Origin: a virus
Reading direction: 5' to 3' (one strand)
DNA length: 32,458 bases
IMG/VR virus record: IMGVR_UViG_3300021185_000435
Span: 1 to 32,458 of that record
Shown here: piece after piece, positions 27,641-32,458 of the stretch
Layout of the letters: the number at the start of each line of letters is the position of its first letter
How positions within the stretch are numbered: position 1 is the first letter of the stretch
Program-made: the position numbers and the translations under genes
Notes under the pieces: model-generated
Database searches by the model: none
What the model was told of the DNA's origin: nothing
Seen by the model: the letters and a program-made list of their open reading frames with translations, nothing else

Positions 27641-30600
27641 GCTTGAGCGGCCTTTACAGAAGCACATCATTCTTGAGCCAAGGGCCAATGGGTCCACAGT
27701 CCTATATGAAGGACATACCTCAGGACCCTGTTACTCTTGTTGTCGCCGCAGTGTCCACCGCGTCCAGTGTTGCGGTCGCTGCTGCTGCTGGTAGTGTTTT
27801 TGCTTTCGGTGTATGGACTGGCGCTCAAGCAGTATTTGCTTCTTTTGTTTTCAACGCAGCCCTCGGATATGCTTTAAACTCTCTTGCGCCGAAACCTAGC
27901 CTCGGTAATGCTTCGGGTGGATATGGTGTAAATGTAAACGCTTTGTCGTCAAACGCTCCGACTCAAGTGGTATATGGTCGAACTAAAGTCGGCGGCGTTG
28001 TTTTTATGCAAAATGTGACGGGGACTCTACTTTCTCAGATGGTAGCCTTTGCAGACCATGAGATCGACGCCTTCGAAGAGGTTTATTTTAATGACGAAAG
28101 GGTATCTTCAAAGAGTGTTTTGCTTGGTTCTTTCAGAGTTGTTGAGGTAACAAATGAGGAGGGTTTATCTCGCTTTCCCGGGGCTATCTACTACAATGAA
28201 AGGTTTGGTACTTTAGACCAAGAATATGTCGATCTATCTTTGTTATCCTTAACTAAGTCGGATTGGGATAATGACCATGTTGCTGCTGGTGTGGCGTACT
28301 TGGCTCCTAGATATTATTATGACAGAGACTATTTCCCTAACGGGGTGCCAGTGATTTCATCACTAATCAGGGGCAAGAAGGTATATGATCCAAGGACGGG
28401 TGAAACTGCATTTACAGACAGCAGTGACGTTGAGATAGGCAGAAACCCAGCCCTGATCCTCAGAGATTATTTAATCTATTCTGGGATTGCAGAAGCATCG
28501 GAAATTGACGACGATGCCTTTAACGCGGCGGCAAACATTTGCGATGAGGATGTTGCGCTGGACGCTGGCGGCACTGAGAAGCGCTATCGTTGTGATGGAG
28601 CTTTTACCACTGAGGAAAACCCGCAAGACATCATCAAATCCATTATTTCCACTATGGGTGGCATGGTTTGGTATTCTGCGGGTAAGTGGTCTTGCAAGGC
28701 AGCGGCTTATACGACCCCAGTGCTTACTCTTGACGAGGATGATTTGCGCTCTGGCATTCAAATCAGCACTCGCAGAAGCCGCCGCGAGGGGTTCAATAAG
28801 GTCGTCGGTCTGTTTAGAGGCGATGAAACAAGCTGGCAGGTCACTAACTTTCCTGAAGTTAAGTCGGACGCATTTGTTATTATTGATGGCGGTGAGGAAA
28901 GCACTCTTGAGCTAGACCTCCCGTTTGTTTCAACATCAACTCAAGCGCAACGGATTGCCAAGATAGCTCTTTACAGAAACCGTGAGCAATTAAAGATTAG
29001 CGGCTCGTTTGGAATGAGAGCCTTGCAGCTTTCAGTTGGTGATATTGTTAAAATCACGAATAGTCGGCTTGGCTTTGTTGAAAAGCAGTTTGAAATAGTT
29101 GAGTGGACTTTTGGGTTGAACCCCGAAATGGCACTTGAGGTATCAATGACGTTGCAGGAAATCAGCGCAGCGATATTTGATTGGAACGCAGAGGAAAAGA
29201 CATTTGAGAGCAATAATACCACTCTTTCAAATCCCTTTGATGTTCCTCAAGTTGGGATTACTATAACAAACGAAAGCAGAGTTATAAACCAACACTTGAC
29301 AAACTTAATCGCCGTTGATGTTTCCTCGCATAGGCCCGATGAAATTGAGAGCGTTGAGGTTGAATATTTAAAGTACAACAACCAGACAGTGAAATATACT
29401 GACCTAGATACCAGCCTATCAAACGGTCAAATAGCTAGGGTAGATGGAACTTGGGGCGTATCTCAAGGTGGTAGTTTACTTACTCAAGTTGATGAGAACA
29501 CGAGTAGGTTTTACGTTGGCTGGTTGTCAGGTGGCCCCACAGAGAAATTTTTAGATGAGATTCGTGGAACATCATCGAATGGTAACGTCAGCTTTTTAGC
29601 CAATGAAAGAGGCGATTATGATGAGTTTACATTTTACTCAAGTCAATCAGGAAAAAGCGGATCAGCTAAATTTGACGTTCTAGCCATTCAAAAGCAACAG
29701 ACCGCCGCTGATGGTGGGTTTTATATTATTTTTGTAGATAATGTTTTTTCCGTTGGAACTTTAACAGGTTTAAGCACATCTGATAATGTAAATGTTTTCT
29801 TTGCTTGGGAGTTTCTGCGCACTGGTACTCAATCTGGTTACATATCTCTAGGCAAAGGTGATCTCGGCAGATATGAAATAATTGATGCGTCTGTTCAGAA
29901 TATAGATGATCCCGTATTCTCCAGATACTCTGTTAGAGCAAGAGCAACAAATTCCTTGGGTGTCAGAGGTGCTTATACCGAAGTTGGTCGTGCGTCATCA
30001 CATGACACAACTGGCCCAACAGCGGTTTCTAATATTGAGAAAAGTTTTTCTGATGGTTCATTGCACTTAGATTGGGAGCCATCAGCCAGCGGAGATTTGA
30101 GCCACTACAAAATCCACAGGAACTATGAAACTTCTGGTGCATCGTTCACCGACTTTCATACGCAGCCAGTTGTTGATCGCGTTGCTAGACCGTCAAGCGA
30201 TGTAATATTGGCACCTCAAGTTGGGACGTTCTTCATAGAGCCATATGACAAGGCTGGTAATGCTGGCACTGTAGCATCTATTGTGGTTACATCAAACGAT
30301 CTTGATACTCGGACTAATTCAACAAGCTATACGGCTTCAGGAACCACCTATGACTTTGCGACCCAAAGTGGAACTCGAACAAATACTTCGATCTGGACTT
30401 CAGGTGCGACAGGTGGAAAGGAAATACTACTGACTGATTATTCTTCCGCTCCCTCTGAGGGGTCAGTCTTGTCTTATGGTGCGAATGACCTTTTGGAAGA
30501 TAAGGTTGTTAGATTGACTGTTACAGAGCTTGAAGTGCAAAGGCACTCTGGTGATTCAACGGCACACTTTGGTGGGTCCGGTTATTCCGATCATTCTGGG

Positions 30601-30882
30601 CCTTGGTATCCAGATTTTGATAGCTTACCCAGAAACATTGACAGTTGGCCTAAAGATTACAATTTTGATGGCTTTGTGCTTGAGAATGCAAACTTCAAAG
30701 ATGTGTTTGTGGAGGTTTATGCTAACGCTCGAAAGGATGGTTCAAGTGATTTTACTGCCTATACTAGATTGCCATGCACACTTGAGGGTCGTTACTTTTC
30801 CTATAAATATGTGCTAAAGAGTACCTCAGATAATATATCCCCAGTTTTCCAGAAAGCTGTTATAACCTTGGAGTATAATTAA
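27637..30882 (+). CDS. Tail tip attachment protein, J/GTA gp15-like
   Basis: The largest gene, 1081 residues. It has an N-terminal hydrophobic segment (about 33-81: PVTLVVAAVSTASSVAVAAA onward), then PTQVVYGRTKVGGVVFMQNV, common to central tail-tip proteins. The middle (about 200-550) contains SARDYLIYSGI-like hub elements (NPALILRDYLIYSGIAEASE) and a TTRRSRREGFNKVVGLFRG-type strand region. A fibronectin III-like domain lies about 761-850 (FSRYSVRARATNSLGVRGAY; DLSHYKIHRN). The C-terminal third probably contributes to host recognition. The ATG at 27637 overlaps the previous stop (ATGA). Confidence 0.85.
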   Translation: MSLSGLYRSTSFLSQGPMGPQSYMKDIPQDPVTLVVAAVSTASSVAVAAAAGSVFAFGVWTGAQAVFASFVFNAALGYALNSLAPKPSLGNASGGYGVNVNALSSNAPTQVVYGRTKVGGVVFMQNVTGTLLSQMVAFADHEIDAFEEVYFNDERVSSKSVLLGSFRVVEVTNEEGLSRFPGAIYYNERFGTLDQEYVDLSLLSLTKSDWDNDHVAAGVAYLAPRYYYDRDYFPNGVPVISSLIRGKKVYDPRTGETAFTDSSDVEIGRNPALILRDYLIYSGIAEASEIDDDAFNAAANICDEDVALDAGGTEKRYRCDGAFTTEENPQDIIKSIISTMGGMVWYSAGKWSCKAAAYTTPVLTLDEDDLRSGIQISTRRSRREGFNKVVGLFRGDETSWQVTNFPEVKSDAFVIIDGGEESTLELDLPFVSTSTQAQRIAKIALYRNREQLKISGSFGMRALQLSVGDIVKITNSRLGFVEKQFEIVEWTFGLNPEMALEVSMTLQEISAAIFDWNAEEKTFESNNTTLSNPFDVPQVGITITNESRVINQHLTNLIAVDVSSHRPDEIESVEVEYLKYNNQTVKYTDLDTSLSNGQIARVDGTWGVSQGGSLLTQVDENTSRFYVGWLSGGPTEKFLDEIRGTSSNGNVSFLANERGDYDEFTFYSSQSGKSGSAKFDVLAIQKQQTAADGGFYIIFVDNVFSVGTLTGLSTSDNVNVFFAWEFLRTGTQSGYISLGKGDLGRYEIIDASVQNIDDPVFSRYSVRARATNSLGVRGAYTEVGRASSHDTTGPTAVSNIEKSFSDGSLHLDWEPSASGDLSHYKIHRNYETSGASFTDFHTQPVVDRVARPSSDVILAPQVGTFFIEPYDKAGNAGTVASIVVTSNDLDTRTNSTSYTASGTTYDFATQSGTRTNTSIWTSGATGGKEILLTDYSSAPSEGSVLSYGANDLLEDKVVRLTVTELEVQRHSGDSTAHFGGSGYSDHSGPWYPDFDSLPRNIDSWPKDYNFDGFVLENANFKDVFVEVYANARKDGSSDFTAYTRLPCTLEGRYFSYKYVLKSTSDNISPVFQKAVITLEYN

Positions 30883-31617
30883 ATGGCTACCCATGACTAT
30901 GTAATTGACAATGCAACGGCTCCAGCGGTCAGGGCAGATATAAATAGCGCACTGCAAGCTATTGTAAGCAACAACTCAGACACATCAGCACCTTCTACAA
31001 CCTTCGCCAATATGTTCTGGTATGAAACAGATACAAATTGGTTTTACATGAGAAACGAAGATGATGACGCATGGATCAAGCTATTTAAACTAAACCAAAG
31101 TTCAGACTTAATCCAAAACATTGCTGACAGCTTGGTCGTTGACATCAGCACTGGGGCCAGTATCGGCACTTTAGGCGTTCAGGTTTCAAGTAGCTGGACA
31201 GGTGGAATAGTAACAACTGAAACTTTGGTTTCTCCAGCAAAGGTTAAGGCTGCTGTTGATGCCTATGCGCCCATCGCTGGTTCTGCTAGATCGTTTGTTA
31301 GTGCAGAGCAAGCCTTAACTGCTGGAAACCTTTCAACTCTTGCACACAGTTTAGGTGCGGTTCCGAAGCTGATTGATGCAAGGTTCATCTGCAAAACTGC
31401 ATTTGATATGTTTTCTGTGGGTGATGAACTACAGAATTTTATATACATTAACGGTAGTGATGAAGGTGGGGTTGTCGTCTGGGCTGACGCTACAAACATC
31501 TATTGCCGACAGAATAGTGATAACTCCATTGCTTACTACAGCGGTGCTGGATCACTTGCTAGAACAACGACATCCCAGACAGCAAATTTTAAATTGCTTG
31601 TGAGAGCTTGGGTATAG
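30883..31617 (+). CDS. Tail tip/fibre accessory protein, 244 aa
   Basis: Starts MATHDYVIDNATAPAVRADI and continues with SALQAIVSNNSDTSAPSTTF and NMFWYETDTNWFYMRNEDDD, a module frequent at the start of marine phage fibre proteins, thought to attach to the tip. The C-terminal half (about 130-244) is a beta-rich domain with GLSTLAHSLGAVPK-like pattern seen in receptor-binding or fibre head domains. It starts directly after the J-like stop (TAA, ATG). Confidence 0.7.
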   Translation: MATHDYVIDNATAPAVRADINSALQAIVSNNSDTSAPSTTFANMFWYETDTNWFYMRNEDDDAWIKLFKLNQSSDLIQNIADSLVVDISTGASIGTLGVQVSSSWTGGIVTTETLVSPAKVKAAVDAYAPIAGSARSFVSAEQALTAGNLSTLAHSLGAVPKLIDARFICKTAFDMFSVGDELQNFIYINGSDEGGVVVWADATNIYCRQNSDNSIAYYSGAGSLARTTTSQTANFKLLVRAWV

Positions 31618-31626
31618 GGAAATAAA

Positions 31627-32458
31627 ATGGCTGATAAGAAAATATCCGAATTAGATGCGCTGACAGGTGCTAATACTGCTGATGATGATCGTTTAGTTAT
31701 TGTTGACACCTCTGCTGGTCTCACCAAAAACATTACGATGACTGAGTTTAAGAACGCTCTGGATACGGGATCAGGGTTCGTAAGGATCACTGGCGACACC
31801 ATGACAGGCCCGCTTGATGTGCAATCGACTATCACCAGCGATGGGCTAAATGTGGGCGGTAATATTCTACGAGATGTAGACAATAACAGCATGTTTATTT
31901 CTGGTGGTAATGCCGCTGCTACTGGTGCAAATATTGGCTTGTACGGATCAACAAGTGGCAACTCTAATGACATACTACTCAGAAGAAACAACGTAAAGTT
32001 TGCAGCATTTGACGGTGGCACGGGCGACATCTCCTTCTACGAGGACACAGGCACCACGCCAAAGTTCTTCTGGGATGCGAGTGCGGAGAGCTTGGGGATT
32101 GGTAGTTCTGCTATTTATGGTGACGGAGGCTCTACTCTAAGCCTTAGCGATGACTTGGGTGGAAATGTTGGGGGCCGTTTAGCTTTACATTATACTGGAA
32201 ACTCTGGCTATGCTCAAATCTCTACTTCAAATGCAAATGATGTTGTAATTGATGCTGATAGAACAAATGCAGGCAGCAACACTAATATACAATTCCGCAT
32301 CGACAATTCAGAACGCATGCGCATTTCAGCAACGGGATCGGTCGGGATTGGCACGAGTTCGCCTAGCCCAGATTACGGCTCTGATGTAGCTTTAGAAATC
32401 AAAGGTGCAAGTTCCCCCGGTCTTGTACTTAATGACACAGGACAGGCTTCTAAGTATG
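31627..32458 (+). CDS. Tail fibre protein, N-terminal part (cut by right edge)
   Basis: The frame is open for 277 codons to the edge. It begins MADKKISELDALTGANTADD, a known fibre attachment module ('kIseLt..t.l...D.l.ivD.s'). ITGDTMTGPLDVQ (about 56-68) and SVGIGTSSPSP (about 237-247) are standard repeats of phage fibres and fibre knobs. A central part (YGSTSGNSNDILLRRNNVKF) is fibrous beta. It should bind the host surface. The C-terminus, and any intramolecular chaperone domain, is outside the window. Confidence 0.82.
   Translation, partial: MADKKISELDALTGANTADDDRLVIVDTSAGLTKNITMTEFKNALDTGSGFVRITGDTMTGPLDVQSTITSDGLNVGGNILRDVDNNSMFISGGNAAATGANIGLYGSTSGNSNDILLRRNNVKFAAFDGGTGDISFYEDTGTTPKFFWDASAESLGIGSSAIYGDGGSTLSLSDDLGGNVGGRLALHYTGNSGYAQISTSNANDVVIDADRTNAGSNTNIQFRIDNSERMRISATGSVGIGTSSPSPDYGSDVALEIKGASSPGLVLNDTGQASKY

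Noticed and set aside
31536-32030. A 164-residue leftward frame opposite the fibre genes
   Set aside because: Antisense to the fibre motifs ITGDTMTGPLD and to the stop/start junction; not supported.

Overview
The window is an uninterrupted stretch of a tailed double-stranded DNA phage genome with siphovirus architecture (long non-contractile tail). No cellular genes, rRNA, tRNA or CRISPR array are seen. The replication genes are T7-like: a family A DNA polymerase with a 3'-5' exonuclease domain and a gp4-like primase/helicase. The head and tail genes follow the order of marine alphaproteobacterial siphophages, with a tail tip resembling that of gene transfer agents (hub protein, NlpC/P60-like protein, J-like protein). 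A marine alphaproteobacterial host is an inference from this gene content and from a dense patch of GANTC sites, the CcrM methylation motif. No integrase or repressor is visible, so lifestyle cannot be decided from this window.

Layout. Positions 1-8371 are a tightly packed leftward array of 21 genes with many 1-20 bp overlaps. They encode DNA polymerase (cut by the left edge), primase/helicase, a DUF3102-like protein, a sigma-like factor, a DUF3310 protein, ThyX thymidylate synthase, a SleB-type cell-wall hydrolase and many small unknown proteins. Positions 7836-8748 hold most of the non-coding DNA: tandem G-rich repeats, a dyad, and a strong leftward sigma70-like promoter around one small gene. 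Positions 8749-10407 are a short rightward cassette of five unknown genes, with a promoter inside it (8979-9008) and an intrinsic terminator at 10439-10460. This cassette and its flanks are rich in GANTC, unlike the rest of the genome. Positions 10461-11210 are a regulatory region of operator-like motifs and a second promoter element. Positions 11211-32458 are the rightward late region: terminase, portal, decoration proteins, protease, scaffold, capsid, connectors, tail tube, tail chaperones, tape measure, tail tip and fibres. It runs off the right edge.

Putative control logic. A 29-bp element matching at 25 of 29 positions lies on the minus strand just after the sigma gene and on the plus strand ahead of the terminase genes. 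It could let one regulator, perhaps the phage sigma factor, drive both the left and the late operons. Translational recoding or alternative starts are suggested in three places: an internal helicase start like T7 gp4B, a stop codon that cuts off the conserved last strand of the prohead protease, and a -1 frameshift in the tail assembly chaperone.

Most starts were chosen from Shine-Dalgarno spacing and gene overlap, so several genes begin inside their longest open frame. All functional calls are from reading motifs; no database search was run.
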